NCBI GenBank assembly: GCA_963969595.1
Contig: OZ018409.1
Coordinates: 22,476,975-22,540,974, forward strand
Length of the DNA stretch: 64,000 nt
Reading direction: 5' to 3'
From: Neckera pumila
Lineage: Eukaryota > Streptophyta > Bryopsida > Hypnales > Neckeraceae
Part shown: positions 39,601 to 49,868 of the stretch, one piece after another
How the letters are laid out: each line of letters opens with the position of its first letter
Numbering within the stretch: the first letter of the stretch is position 1
Translations under genes and position numbers: made by a program
Notes under the pieces: generated by a model
Databases searched by the model: none
Told to the model about the DNA's origin: nothing
What the model saw: the letters and a program-made list of their open reading frames with translations, nothing else

Positions 39601-40292
39601 TTTCTTCAAAAATGAATGAATTCAACAATGAAAAGTGCCAATGTTATGGATTTCCACCAAAAATTTAATGAAACTGACGATTTTCATTATTGAAGGGGAC
39701 CAAAGATTCTCCACTCCAAATAATAACTTAGAGTAATATGTCTTGTCTTGCACATAAGGTAAGTGAGCCCACTATGAAGCAAGCCCATTGTAGGCAAAAT
39801 TATATTAATGGTGTATATTTCAAGCTCTGAAATGTACACCACTAATTTAATTTTGCCTACAATGGGCTCACGTACCTTAGTATTAGAAGACTACATTAGA
39901 TGTGCCCTTCCCCTATGTTTTGATATCACAATTCCTAAGATTTTTTTGGTTCAAATCTTGTCTAGGTGAAGATTGGACAAGGCGAGTTTCACGAACACCC
40001 CCTAGTTTGCATTTGTGCCAAACCCGGAGCACCTCCGGTGCCCGATCAAGAAATCAAACAGGTGCCCCAATATACTATGGCAATGGAAGGTGAAGAGGGA
40101 TCAGAAGCGGCCGATGAGAATATTCAAGAGGAGGGGGAGGAGGCAACCAAGGAAGAAGAAGATGATCCCCCCATTGAAGACGCACACGAGCATGAGCGTG
40201 AGCATGAAAATGGGGTGCAAGTGATAAATTTAGAAGGAGAAGAGATTGTGGATTGGGGGACTAATGCAAAAGGAGTGAGTTCTATATTGTAG
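30651..40292 (+). CDS. O-fucosyltransferase-family protein (plant GT106/PF10250 type), type II membrane protein
   Basis: Twelve exons: 30651-30878, 32347-32427, 34535-34604, 35213-35286, 35730-35818, 36217-36397, 36858-36944, 37125-37222, 37453-37555, 38581-38912, 39335-39479 and 39966-40292. The sum is 604 codons plus stop with every phase matching. An N-terminal signal-anchor (VSSFIAIFGSALLSLAILSF) is followed by a stem and the catalytic-type domain. Recognisable family blocks are NGYLYIAASGGLNQQRTGIT, VVVAKLLNATLVVPQLDHKS, KLRCRTNYKALRF, FIALHLRYEPDMLAFSGC and QTDVFVTNNNGNMARIL. The His-Leu-Arg (ALHLRYE) motif is the conserved Arg element of O-fucosyltransferase folds. Proteins of this group sit in the Golgi; characterised relatives act on pectin or protein substrates, and the substrate here is unknown. 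Exon 3 is a 70-bp mini-exon ending in SDASPSFP. The C-terminus carries an unusual acidic tail rich in Glu and His. The start is the first of two adjacent ATGs. Confidence 0.9.
32078..32285. repeat. Minisatellite, 11 copies of a 17-20 bp unit
   Basis: Eleven imperfect tandem units of the form TATGGACTCTTGTCTTTGT fill intron 1 of the O-fucosyltransferase-like gene and end about 60 bp before exon 2. Variants include GACCC, GAACTC and short CGTCTTT forms. The array is open in one frame but lies within an intron. Confidence 0.95.
33170..33200. repeat. Three tandem copies of a 13-bp unit
   Basis: AAATTCTAAAGAC is repeated three times with little change, in intron 2 of the O-fucosyltransferase-like gene. 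Confidence 0.8.
33770..33930. repeat. Tandem duplication, about 78-bp unit
   Basis: Two copies share the order CATTTTACATCCACG / CAATTTACATTCACG, then TTGGATGGAACATGGAAAAT or TTTGATGAAACATGAAAAAT, then ATGGATGATAAAAT or ATGGACGATAAAAT. A partial third copy starts near 33925. It lies within intron 2. Confidence 0.75.
34535..34604 (+). other. Mini-exon (exon 3) of the O-fucosyltransferase-like gene
   Basis: The 70-bp exon encodes PFLWESKNAEWYFGC then SDASPSFP and leaves one base before a clean GTAAGT donor. The acceptor would be AG after GGAA at 34533-34534. Without it exon 2 (ends in phase 0) cannot join exon 4 (needs one leading base). The W..S......Y.GC spacing matches a conserved segment before the NGYL block in related plant proteins. 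An alternative acceptor at 34529 would shift phase. Confidence 0.8.
35284..35625. repeat. Dispersed repeat, copy A
   Basis: This block in intron 4 of the O-fucosyltransferase-like gene resembles 49594-49868. Shared landmarks in the same order are GGTAATTG..CACCT, CCCTTTCTAAAA or close, TTCATGAGAG, GTGTACACCTATTTTG / GGTCTATCTATTTTG, GAAAATTCATAGTTT, TTCCAACAAGAT.CAACAAA, AAATTA, and TGCTCAATTG. It contains a local run of AATCTAGAAA units near 35465-35505. Confidence 0.75.
38161..38565. repeat. Two-and-a-half copies of a 156-174 bp tandem repeat next to exon 10
   Basis: Unit 1 is 38161-38334 and unit 2 is 38335-38490; a partial third unit begins at 38491 with GCTTAGTTGC and runs up to the splice acceptor at 38580. 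The units share GCTATTAGT.TTGAT, ATGGGTGCACT/TGGCTGCACTTACCTTA, CTTGTTAGATCC / CTTGCTAAATCC, GAAACCTTTTTGGTGTTG, GCATTGCAA, and TTCTAGTAG.ACATAT. Confidence 0.8.
39755..39882. repeat. Hairpin (inverted-repeat) element in the last intron of the O-fucosyltransferase-like gene
   Basis: The left arm reads GCCCATTGTAGGCAAAATTA then TATTAATGGTGTA, and the right arm carries its near-perfect reverse complement (TACACCACTAATTTAATTTT then GCCTACAATGGGC) across a loop of about 18 bases. The arms extend outward through GTGAGCCCA and AAGGTA.GTGAGCCC with an 11-bp insertion in the left arm. The shape is that of a small MITE-like element. Confidence 0.85.
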
Positions 40293-41915
40293 GAATTTAA
40301 GGGTTTTGTACTATAATATAGGAGTTTCTGTACTTTAGGGGTTTTGAATTTCAATTGATATAGAATGGATTGAATTGATCCATTTAATTTTTAGAAGAGA
40401 TCAATAGATTGAATCTTTGTACATCTTGTATTGTATTGTATTTTCAAATGATTGTTTTGAAAACGTCTAAACTAATTTTTGGCTTTAGTTCTCAGAACTC
40501 TTCCATTGATTTGATAAGTGTTAAAATGGTGAGATTTCAAGAAATTGGCACTTTTTTGATTACTTGATTGAAACTTGGAGTCCTAGTTTCTTAGAACTAG
40601 AATGGCACAATTTCGGTCCTTTGAAACATGCCATTTTATTTGCCAATATGGATCTCTTAAATCCATTTATTCTTAGATTGAATCCACTGATACCATGCCT
40701 ATTAATGTCAAAATTTGAAGACATTGTTTTCTGTCAAGGATTCTTTTCTTGACCCTGAAAGCTCTAGGCACCCAAAAGTAGTTTGAAAATTTTAATAGTA
40801 GTGATAATTTGGTTTATATTCAATGATTAATAGTGAAGTTAGATACCTAAAGCTAGATTATCACTATCTATGCATGGTAGGATCCAATGGATGAGTATAG
40901 TCCCCTTCTAAAGACAACAATGGGAAGTTTTATGTTTTTGCTTTAACTACATATTGCAGTTTATTTTGTGAATCCAATTAATCTAAACAATCAAAGGGAC
41001 ATCAACTGGTCATCTTACCTTAGCCATAGTTTCACTTTATATTGTATCCATGCTTAGTGCATTACTTTTTTGAATTACCAAGAAGCATATCAAGATAGAA
41101 TGTGTAAGTGATATTCTCCCCAAGCACGTAGTTGCCTCCAAACCCAAATCCCACGATTTCTTGACTTTGGACTGAAGGAAAGAAGACTTTGCATTGATAA
41201 AAGCTACCTTGAAGAAGTTTGAGTTCAAGCTACCTTACTTGAAAAGCAGGCCCCAGCAACAGGGATAGAAACAGGCATAGAGCTTCCTCATACTGAAGCT
41301 TCTTGTTTCAAAATCTTTTGTGTGGTACTTGACTGCAAAAACTAGGTTGGTTTAGCATATACCTGCACGCAAAGGTGTATTGACAATATAAATATATGAT
41401 TTAGTGCCATGCAAGGTATTGCAGCTGCTTACATATGTGCAAACTAAGGAATTTTGGTTTTGTCAACAATTCCTATGACATCTTGCACGTACATAATATT
41501 CATAATTGCCAGCTCTGGAAAACGGTTATCTAAAGCAATTCGACACCGACAAGGATCTGTCAGTCACTCCTCTACTGTTCCCACGGCCATTCAACAAGAG
41601 AATACAAGTGTTGTCCCACAACCTAGAACTTGAAAACTGAATTCAACAACTGCGGCCATAAAATACCTCGAACTTGAAAAGCACGTTCCATTTCTGTCTT
41701 TGACAAACAAAGTTTCTTCTTCAAAGAACATTTGAAGCGCTAACTAACCTCATTCTGAAAACTAAGTATCTGTTTGCGACACTAATGGTTGAGCACTGAA
41801 TTTCAAATTCAAACCATTCCGAGACTACTACTGAAACTAAAAAGGAATAATACAAGAGCTGCTTTACTCCTCAAACATTCTGAGAGGTTGGAAGTCGATC
41901 AACACAGTTTGGCTG
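40293..41915. other. Intergenic spacer between convergent O-fucosyltransferase-like and B3 genes
   Basis: About 1.6 kb of AT-rich sequence lies between two stop codons on opposite strands. The flanks are probably the two 3' UTRs. I see no gene or element in the middle. Confidence 0.6.
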
Positions 41916-44900
41916 CTAGTCAATGTAGCAACTCCCCATGTCAGAGGAAAATTGGCTGCGAGGTACCCACCAGTTGCCGTTGCCATCTTCACTAGCACTG
42001 CAAGAAGTCGAGGTGCAAGTGACACGAGGTCCCAAATTGACAAGAAAACCATTCTGGCGCTTGTTAAGCAGGCGGACAACAGGGTGCCACTTCCTATCAG
42101 TATCCATCGGTTCAGGTTTCACGATAGGCGCTGTGGTCACGGAGCTGGCTTGACTCAGGGAAGCTCTCAGCTCTTCTAGAGAAGGCTTGACATCTGCAGA
42201 GTGAATGCCGTTCTCCCGCTTCACCCTACACATCACAGGCACACCACCAGGTTCTTGCTTCACCTTCACAGGAAGGCCAGGCTCTTGCTTCACCTTTACA
42301 AGACGGACAGGCTCTTGCTTCACCTTCGTTATCTTCGGGATAGGGCCCATGGAAAGAATCTTAGGCTTGACATCGACTTCCTCAGATGTCACGTCCGAGC
42401 TCCCCTTCTCTTTGTACAACTTCGTCAGGGGAAGATCATCCTCTTCAGAATCAGAGTCTTCATCAGATTCATCGGTATCAGATTCTTCAGATACTTTCCT
42501 CCTGCTGCTCTTGGGGGTGATGCTCTTCTTCACAGTACTTTTGCTGCTGCTCCTCTTGAAAGGAATGCTATTTCTGCTTTTGAATTTCTTGGCAGCACCT
42601 GGCTGGTGCATCAGGGCCCCATGGACGATGTTGTAGGTCTTCTCCCACCCACCATGACTTCCAGGCTTAAGCTTCACTTCGACAACCCTGAAAATATGCA
42701 CAGAAATTATCCAGTCTACCGAATCGATTACCTCGAAGACACACACGTCACCCTCTTCCAAACAGTGGTCCTTGCTGAACGCTGCCCAGCCGCCACTCAG
42801 TCCGGTGTGTTTGTCGGAAGAAATCCACGTGGCGAGCCAATCAAAGCCATGCTGGTCCCTGAGCTTCACTTCCGTCTTCTCCTGCGGCATGAACTCCCTG
42901 GAGAATTTCCCTGGGATGGTCTGCATCAAGGCACAATACATGCAGGTCATTGGCGGTTGAGGCTACAGTAATTCTAATAAGCTCATTCTCACATTTAAAA
43001 ACTTTACATTTCATGACTCTGCTGGCAGGTTTCACATGCTCGTTCAGCAAGAGCCCAATCTACATTCTAACCATACATCGTTTTCAGGGCAACATACAGG
43101 TATGGTAGAAGACTCTAAAATTGTTAAGGGACCTCATCCAGTCTCAAATCCACAAACCCCGGTTACTCATCTGCTCATACACTTGACCATCAATTGGCAG
43201 GTTAAATGTAAAGCTTGACTTGGCTAAATCTTTATGTCCGCTGATCTGCGTAAGAAAAATGAGATTGTTTACTGTCCCTTCAATAGTATTCTTCAACCTC
43301 TCACTTGGAAAGATTGCATAAGAAATTCATACATTAGAGAAATCCTAAAAATCAGGAAATGTGGCCCTCATCATTGGAGCCCTCTTTCAAATCTTATTCT
43401 AGATTGTAATTACAATTTTGATTTAACGTTTTACTGTTTTGGAATGACAACCAAGCATGATTGCATGCACTAAAGTCACAATGAGTTCTCATCTCCCTAA
43501 ATTGAAGTTTTGATACCACTCTTACCAATCGAAGCTTCAAAACAGGGTCAAAAGTTATTTTCACCTATCCAGGGGTGCTAAGAAACTTTTGACCTAATTT
43601 TGAAGCTTGGAGTTCAGCGGAGTGTGAAATTCCTGAAGTAACGCAATGGTATCCTCTACCTTAGAAAAAATACAATGCAGACAACAAACAAAAAACTTGC
43701 AGAGACAAGGATATAGCTAGATCAAGAGAAGATGCCATACCAGCCAAAAACCACGGTACACATGGGATGGCATCATCGCAACAGGAATACTCGGAAATTC
43801 CGTCTTCAAAGCCCGACCTCTTTCCATTGCCCTGTCCAGCTCCGCTGTCATAACCTCCCTTCGTCGAGACTCGTATGTTGTGGTACACGATCCCGGCTCA
43901 ATATAAGTCCCTTCCTTGGTAGTACTCGCTCTCACTTTCTTCTTGTGACTGGTCTTGGTAGCAGTCACCTCGTTGGTCGACGATCCTGTGAACTTCCGTT
44001 TCACCCTCTTTCTAGGCTTCGAGAGTATTTCTTCGTCCTCAACTGCTGGCTTGACTCCTGTGTCAGACTCGGAAGGAGACTCCGCATCACTTTTCGAAGC
44101 ATCATACTCACTCATGTCTGAATCACTGGAGTCGCCGTCGCTGTCATCATCCGACACAGGCTCGGGCTTGATTTCCAGTCTCTTCCGTTTCCCACTCGCC
44201 GGAGTATGAGTATTTTTAGTTTCCACGGGAGGTGCGGGCACCACTTCCACACCCAGTTTGTTAAAGACGTGAACGGAGAAGCAGCTCTTGGAAATGAGAG
44301 AGAAGAGCATCTGGTCGCCACGTTTCACACTCGTGCTCGCAACAAAGCTCTTCCATCCACCTTTGAAACCCAGCAGCTTCCCTGGTCCTCCGATCTCGAC
44401 TGACCACTCTTTCCCATTGGAACTCAGAATGCGAGCAGAGCCACGCAACGTCTCCCCGTGGGCTTCCACAAACTCCCTTGGAATGGGCTGCAGCAGCAAC
44501 AGAGAAACCAATCCACCATCAATTAAAACGAATCCCTTCGAATGGGGCATCAAAAGGGTAGAGGGACAATATTGAAGATATTTTTTTTACCACAGACAGC
44601 TCTCCACGCTCATTAAAACTCGAAGAGTAGAATGTCTAGTTCTTTCCCACCTAAGAATAAAACGTAACATACTCTCTATAGTGCACCTTCAAGGTGGGAG
44701 TTTGTAGACCCACTAGAAGTGGCAGTAGACAACCCCATTCCCATTCAAACATCAGCAGCCACAGACATTCAAGCAAGTCATGCATCGCACTAATTACCCC
44801 ACTTGCAAATAAGTCTAACCAAGCGTCAAAATGTGTATGACTAGATGACTCGCTGTTGTTACAAAAACCTGCGAAGAAAAACGGCATCAGAGACCTAAGA

Positions 44901-45132
44901 ACTTTAGTACCCTCTGCCTTGAACTCAGTAAAAATTTCACAAGGCCACTGAAAAGAAACCGTGAGAAATAGAAGCAAGGGCTCACCGTCCAGTTAGTCGA
45001 CAGTTCTAAGCTCGTTAGGAGGAAACAAGGTGGTCGTGCATAGTTGGGAGCCGTCTGCTGAGAAGCATCAACCCCGTGTTCCTTGAAACAGGTACTCGTA
45101 CAGACTGCGCAAGCCTTGAAGTCTTTGTCCAT
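41916..45132 (-). CDS. REM-type protein with two B3 DNA-binding domains
   Basis: Three exons, 45132-44986, 44487-43741 and 42920-41916, in phase, give 632 aa. Exon 1 begins MDKDFKACAVCTSTCFKEHG, a Cys-rich start also seen in some plant two-B3 proteins, and runs into the first B3 domain, which continues in exon 2 (IPREFVEAHGETLRG, then LGFKGGWKSFVASTSVKRGD). The second B3 domain is split by intron 2: SHVYRGFWL closes exon 2 and TIPGKFSREFMP opens exon 3, followed by LSGGWAAFSKDHCLEEGDVC. Between and after the domains are long acidic-serine and basic disordered linkers with basic clusters (KPRKRVKRKF) that could act as nuclear localisation signals. The linkers contain many SUMO-consensus tetrapeptides. 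B3 domains bind DNA in the major groove; the target here is unknown. A TTG-led extension to 45159 is not needed because ATG is at 45132. Confidence 0.9.
42247..42330 (-). repeat. Coding minisatellite encoding VKQEP repeats in the B3 gene
   Basis: Three near-identical units of about 30-33 bp on the plus strand share GGCTCTTGCTTCACCTT and encode, on the minus strand, three successive VKQEP motifs separated by short V/L/P-rich spacers. Confidence 0.85.
43485..43615. repeat. Hairpin repeat in the second intron of the B3 gene
   Basis: Inverted arms (GAAGCTTCAAAACAGGGTCA then AAAGTT versus AACTTTTGACCTAATTTTGA then AGCTTGG) flank a short loop within the 43741-42920 intron. The left flank TGAGTTCTCATCTCC..AAATT resembles the hairpin at 50522. 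Confidence 0.7.
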
Positions 45133-47166
45133 TGCTTTAAACCGTTCTTCTTGATCCAATCACCTTCTACGAGTGTCTGGAGACTCGGGACTTGAGATCA
45201 TGAAGCCCTGCTACTAAGTGAACCGATTCTGCTACCTGAGTTCAAAAAAGAAACAAAATCAGGACCAGACAGAGCGGTGTTTTCACAACTCACCAGTAAA
45301 AAAATCCAATCCCAACTTCAAAAAAGAACCTCGCACCTGCGGTATAGATCATAAATCTACAATGACAATCTCAGAATCTATTCTTTGTGGTATTCCTACT
45401 AAAAAGGATCATGGAGCCAAAAGCTTAGTCGGAAGCGCGCCAAGAGAAAAAATCGGAAGGGGAATGAGGAGATGCGGACAAAAGAAACAAAACAGACCGT
45501 CAAAAGAAAAGTGCGCAAGAAATGCTTACCTCCACGTTGTACCTCAGATTGCATCCTTCTTCAGTCACTCCAACTGGAGAAAGTCAAGCCTCAGCAACTC
45601 CACGAACTGTAACAAGAACGGAAAATCTCAAGATTAAACCACAACTAAACCCAGTTGAAGATCCGCGAACACACAGAACCTCGAGGTGAAAGAAATTTTC
45701 AAATGCTAAACCACATCCTCTAGCAACAGCCCCTCCACCCGCCCTTAAATCCGGAAGTCGCCATTCCCCTACCAAGAAATTTCAAACATCACACTCCAAC
45801 AAAAGATTTTCAAATTTCAAAATTCAAATTTCAACGCAGCTCGAAATGATGAAACGAAGTGTGCGATGGCGAAAGACGGCGTCACTCGAATTCAAAATTT
45901 AAACACAGCTAGTCTCATCTCCAAGCAACAGATATACCGCGCAGCAGATCTCTAAAGCGGGAGGTGCAAACAACATGAACTCCTTCAGAAATCTCACCTT
46001 CACGGCCATAGTCGAAGATTATTCACAAGCTAAGTAGTCGTCGCTCTATTTCAGACTAAATTCCAGAAAGTCTAGCTCTCGAGCGTTGTTGCCATGCATC
46101 TCAATGCACGTCACTCTTAAACAAACCCTAGACCAAGAAAAATGAAGAGACTTCAGAAATCTCTAACCCAGGTTCCTAAAATCGCTGCGAAGACGAAGGA
46201 GGAGGGAATGAGAGAATTCGAATTGCGTACGACCCGTTGTATGAAGCTGTCCCATTCCCCGAAATGGCACTGACGTCGAATCTGTCCACGTCGATGAACG
46301 CTGGCCGGTCATCATCCGCTTGGACCGGAATCAATGAATGAAGAAAGAGAATAATGGCAGCTGAGGAGTGAGTGCAGTCACTACTGTTGTGTCAGGGTTC
46401 CTCTGTGCTGCTCTTCGTCCTCTTCGTCCTCTTCGTCCTCTTCGATTGTCAAGGGCGTTGTTGATCAATTGGGTTTCGTTACGAGGACTCCCAAGCTTTG
46501 TCAATTTTTACCTGGCTATGGCCATAACTGTAAAGCCCTACTCTCCATAGTGCGTTTCAACTCATAGCTATATAATTATATGTAAGTCTTTCTTCTATTT
46601 CTCTGCTTCTGTATGTTCTTACCCTTCCGGTGCGTGGCTGAACGTCACTAGTGGCGCTTTCGCTAACCTCTAGTTCGCTCGTGCTTGGTGTCTTGCGTCC
46701 TAAACTTCAGGAGCCTTCGATCTTTGCTTAGGATTTTGGCATGACGTTTCTTGTGGAAGCTAGCTAGCTAGGTTCTGTGTAATGTAGGCTTCAATTGGCG
46801 TCGTCTCCAAAGCTCAAGGGATTGATGACATGTATATTGATCTCCAGTATGTACTATGTGTGAATGTCTCATTGAGTTTCTAGGTGCTGAGGTTTTGGCG
46901 TTGGGTCTCTTGCGGTGCCATGACAGGGCCGGACGTTTCCTGTGGGAACTGAAACCATGTCTGTAAATCCTCGAGCTAGTGAGTGACTGGAGAGATGCAT
47001 GATTGTGTGGCGAGGACAAGCTCTTCGCCAAATTCTGACGAATTTGATGCTTGCAGAACCGAGAGTTTCAAGCCCTGTGTGCTGGGAATAAAATGATTCC
47101 CAAGTTCTGATCTGCAACTTTAGAGATACAGTGAAGTCATCTTCAAGAGGAAGTTAGACGGCGAGC
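45133..47166. other. Divergent intergenic region between the B3 and SUB1-like genes
   Basis: Two kilobases separate the start codons of genes on opposite strands. It must contain both promoters and 5' UTRs; splice-like GT and AG sites around 45500 and 45980 would be compatible with a 5' UTR intron of the B3 gene, but I cannot fix them. A small CTCTTCGTCCTCTTCGTCCT repeat lies at 46410-46442. Confidence 0.5.
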
Positions 47167-48762
47167 ATGACGAGGGTTCTCGAGGGTCCGCCCTTAGAAA
47201 ACGAAAACATCCTCACCCGTTTGAATTTCTTCCGCAACTTTCGTACCGAGATCCTTGGCCAACGCGCCGTTGAAACCATCACCGACGTCTGTTTCGGCTT
47301 CTTCGTCTTCACCGTCCTCATCTTCACCGTCCTTGCCATCACTTACAAGCCTCCCGATCCATGGCTCCAAGGGCAGAAACCTTACAACATCTTCTTCAAC
47401 AGCGTTGGCGGCAACTCCACTTTCCACCCTGACGACTCCGTGCTCCTCACAGGGGACGACATGATCCCTTCTTCAAGTATCCTTCTCCCTCTCCCTAGTC
47501 CTCCACCGATCAATGCAAAAAATCTCTCTGTCGATTGCAACACTTCCAGTCCCTGGGATTGCTCAGACTTAGGGTTGAAGCTGGCTGTGGAGACTATGAA
47601 CGCTCGTCATTTCCCAGAGCTTCTCTTCTACTCGTATCACATTGTTTCTGGGGGTTCCCAAGGGATATGTGATGTAGCTTGGCGTTACCGACCTCGCAAC
47701 AACACCACTCCACGGATGTACACAGATTACAGACGCGTTTCTGTAGTCCGAGGGAGTGATTGCAGTTTTGTGGTGAAGAAGATAGGCAAGTGGCATTCAG
47801 GTGTGAATGCGAGAGTGCCAGCTTCTAGGGATGCTTACAACACTATGGATTCAGCTACCAAAGGGAAGTTCTTATACTACAATCAGGGTAACGAGTATTG
47901 TAAGAGTATGGGGCAGTGGATGTGGGGATTTCTTTGTGCTCTTGGGGAAGCGCAGTACTTGAACCGCACCTTCGTTCTGGATTTAGAGCTTTGTCTGTCT
48001 TCAGAGTACAGCTCTTCACATAAGGACGAGTCAGGGAAGGATTTCCGTTTCTACTTTGATCTTGAGCATCTGGCGAATGTGACGCCCATCGTTGAGAGAA
48101 ACGCGTTTGAGGAGCAGTGGAACAGTCTTCTTTCAGGTAGGCATGTGATGCAGAATACGATCGAGCCTGTGGATTTGAAGAATGACACCCACTCTGTTTT
48201 GTACCGCGATTTTACAAAGGTGGAGGATGCGAGGAACTATTGGTCCAGTGTGTGTGATGGCCAAACAGGGACGTACATTCAGCGGCCGTGGAGCTTCATG
48301 TGGAAGTCGAAGCTGTTGATGAACATTGTGGATGCCATTTGTAATAAATTGGAGTGGGACTTTGATGTTGTCCATGTGATTCGGGGGTACAAAGCGGAGA
48401 ATAAGAGGTTGTGGCCCAATTTGAATCGAGATACTGCTCCTGAGAATCTGATTGCGAAGCTGAAGACCATGATTGGAAGGAGACGAAAAGTCTACATTGC
48501 GAGTAATGAGCCTTACTTGCATTACTTTGATAGACTAAGGGAGCCCTTTGAGGTGCATATGCTGGAGGAGTTTAGTTATCTTTGGGCTGAGAAGAGTGAG
48601 TGGTGGAATGAGACAAGGCGTATTGCTCCAGGGACGAACATCAGCTTTGATGGGTACATGAAAATGATTGTGGACACGGAGATGCTATACAGAGGAAAGA
48701 AGCGGGTGGAAACGTTCAATGACCTTACAAAGGACTGCAAGAACGGGGCTGGTAGGTGCTAA
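47167..48762 (+). CDS. SUB1-like (SHORT UNDER BLUE LIGHT 1 family) single-pass membrane protein
   Basis: An intronless frame of 531 aa. It has a short cytosolic N-terminus, one hydrophobic segment at about residues 40-60 (CFGFFVFTVLIFTVLAITY), and a long luminal-type domain with several N-glycosylation sequons (NST, NNT, NRT, NVT, NDT, NET). The domain resembles the Arabidopsis SUB1 (At4g08810), At4g12700 and At3g56750 group. Shared blocks include CDVAWRYRP, SGVNARVPASRDAY-type, KSMGQWMWGFLCALGEAQYL, NRTFVLDLELCLSSEYSSSH, GKDFRFYFDLEHL, ERG-type near IRGYKAENKRLWPNL, VYIASNEP and the ending KKRVETFNDLTKDCKNGAGRC. The fold belongs to the O-fucosyltransferase-like superfamily by general resemblance. 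In Arabidopsis SUB1 acts in cryptochrome and phytochrome signalling and binds calcium; whether this protein does so is not visible. The ATG at 47167 is the first in frame. The gene is intact. Confidence 0.85.
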   Translation: MTRVLEGPPLENENILTRLNFFRNFRTEILGQRAVETITDVCFGFFVFTVLIFTVLAITYKPPDPWLQGQKPYNIFFNSVGGNSTFHPDDSVLLTGDDMIPSSSILLPLPSPPPINAKNLSVDCNTSSPWDCSDLGLKLAVETMNARHFPELLFYSYHIVSGGSQGICDVAWRYRPRNNTTPRMYTDYRRVSVVRGSDCSFVVKKIGKWHSGVNARVPASRDAYNTMDSATKGKFLYYNQGNEYCKSMGQWMWGFLCALGEAQYLNRTFVLDLELCLSSEYSSSHKDESGKDFRFYFDLEHLANVTPIVERNAFEEQWNSLLSGRHVMQNTIEPVDLKNDTHSVLYRDFTKVEDARNYWSSVCDGQTGTYIQRPWSFMWKSKLLMNIVDAICNKLEWDFDVVHVIRGYKAENKRLWPNLNRDTAPENLIAKLKTMIGRRRKVYIASNEPYLHYFDRLREPFEVHMLEEFSYLWAEKSEWWNETRRIAPGTNISFDGYMKMIVDTEMLYRGKKRVETFNDLTKDCKNGAGRC

Positions 48763-48789
48763 ACAACGTGCCCATTACTCTAGCTAGGT

Positions 48790-48892
48790 TCCCCAACATT
48801 CTTCAGCACTGCCCTGCTCTCTTAGGTTTAAGATACTATCTCAGTATTCTTCAGCACCGCCCTGCTCTCTTAGGATTTAGGATACTATTTGC
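48790..48892. repeat. Tandem duplication, about 50-bp unit, in the SUB1-like 3' region
   Basis: ATTCTTCAGCACTGCCCTGC then TCTCTTAGGTTTAAGATACT is followed directly by a second copy reading ATTCTTCAGCACCGCCCTGC then TCTCTTAGGATTTAGGATAC. It starts about 30 bp after the stop codon, probably in the 3' UTR. Confidence 0.85.
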
Positions 48893-49593
48893 TTCTTTTT
48901 AAGCATGTTGGCATAAGTAGGAACGTATTTTTGGGAGATCCATAGTTATGTGGAGAGGCCTTTGAGCCAAATCCGTGTATGAATTTCTCATGCAATTCCA
49001 CAGTAGCAGGTTGTAGTCCAACCCAAGTGTATGAATAGATGAATTGCTGTTGGAAACAGGGGTCTTTACAGGAGATGGGATGAGGTCCATGACAGTTTAG
49101 TATCCTGTTCCTTAGATGTGAAACTTGCAGCATGACATCAAATAGCACATCGAGGAGTAGATTCATTTCCAGCCAGCGGAAGCTAGAATTGCAAGGTCAA
49201 GAGTTTAACAGGCTTGAGGGTTTTGCACGAGCAAGAGAAAGGGCATCTACTTCAACTGCAAATCCACGAGGCATTTAGAAAGATATATGAACTTCAGAAT
49301 ATTTAGTTTAGTTGACTTGAGGCATGAGATTTTTACTGTACTCCATTTTCATCCTCTTTAATAATGTCAGGTGGCGTCCTGGAGGGGACACTAGAATATT
49401 CATACCATGTGAGTGATGGACTACTTCCTGACCTCTTAAATTTCATTCGACTGCCAGGGTTTCAAAAACCTTGATCGACATGGTTTGAATGTCTGGTCAA
49501 TTGATGTGTCACAAGTGCAGGATGTGCAAGATATTTTACAATGCCCTTTTAGGAAAGGCATTGGAAAGAGCGTATTTTGAGCAGGCATACTAA

Positions 49594-49868
49594 GGTAATT
49601 GCACCTGCTTCTGAACCCTTTCTAAAACAGAGTCTTTGCATATAATGTACTGCCTCAATTCATGAGAGATTAGGGTTACTTTTGTGTACACCTATTTTGA
49701 GCAATTTGAAAATTCATAGTTTGTTAATATGGTATTCAAAAAATACATAAGAAGGTAATTTAAAATGTTCTTTAAACTTCCAACAAGATTCAACAAAAAA
49801 TTAGGTTGTTAATAGCAGGAACAATGCTCAATTGCTTAATTGAACACATTTAGGTGTAGCTACCTTTG
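49594..49868. repeat. Dispersed repeat, copy B
   Basis: Same-strand relative of the block at 35284-35625, with shared landmarks in the same order (see that entry). This copy is shorter and lacks the AATCTAGAAA run. Presence in an intron and in a spacer 14 kb apart suggests a short transposon or retroposon family. Confidence 0.75.

Noticed and set aside
42201..42971. Plus-strand open frame of about 256 codons across the B3 gene
   Set aside because: It is antisense to exon 3 of the B3 gene, whose minus-strand frame has a B3 domain and correct splice sites.
42841..43050. Apparent N-terminal extension of the second B3 exon
   Set aside because: An AG acceptor at 42921-42922 joins exon 2 in phase and completes the B3 domain (FWL then TIPGKF). 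Sequence upstream of it is intron.
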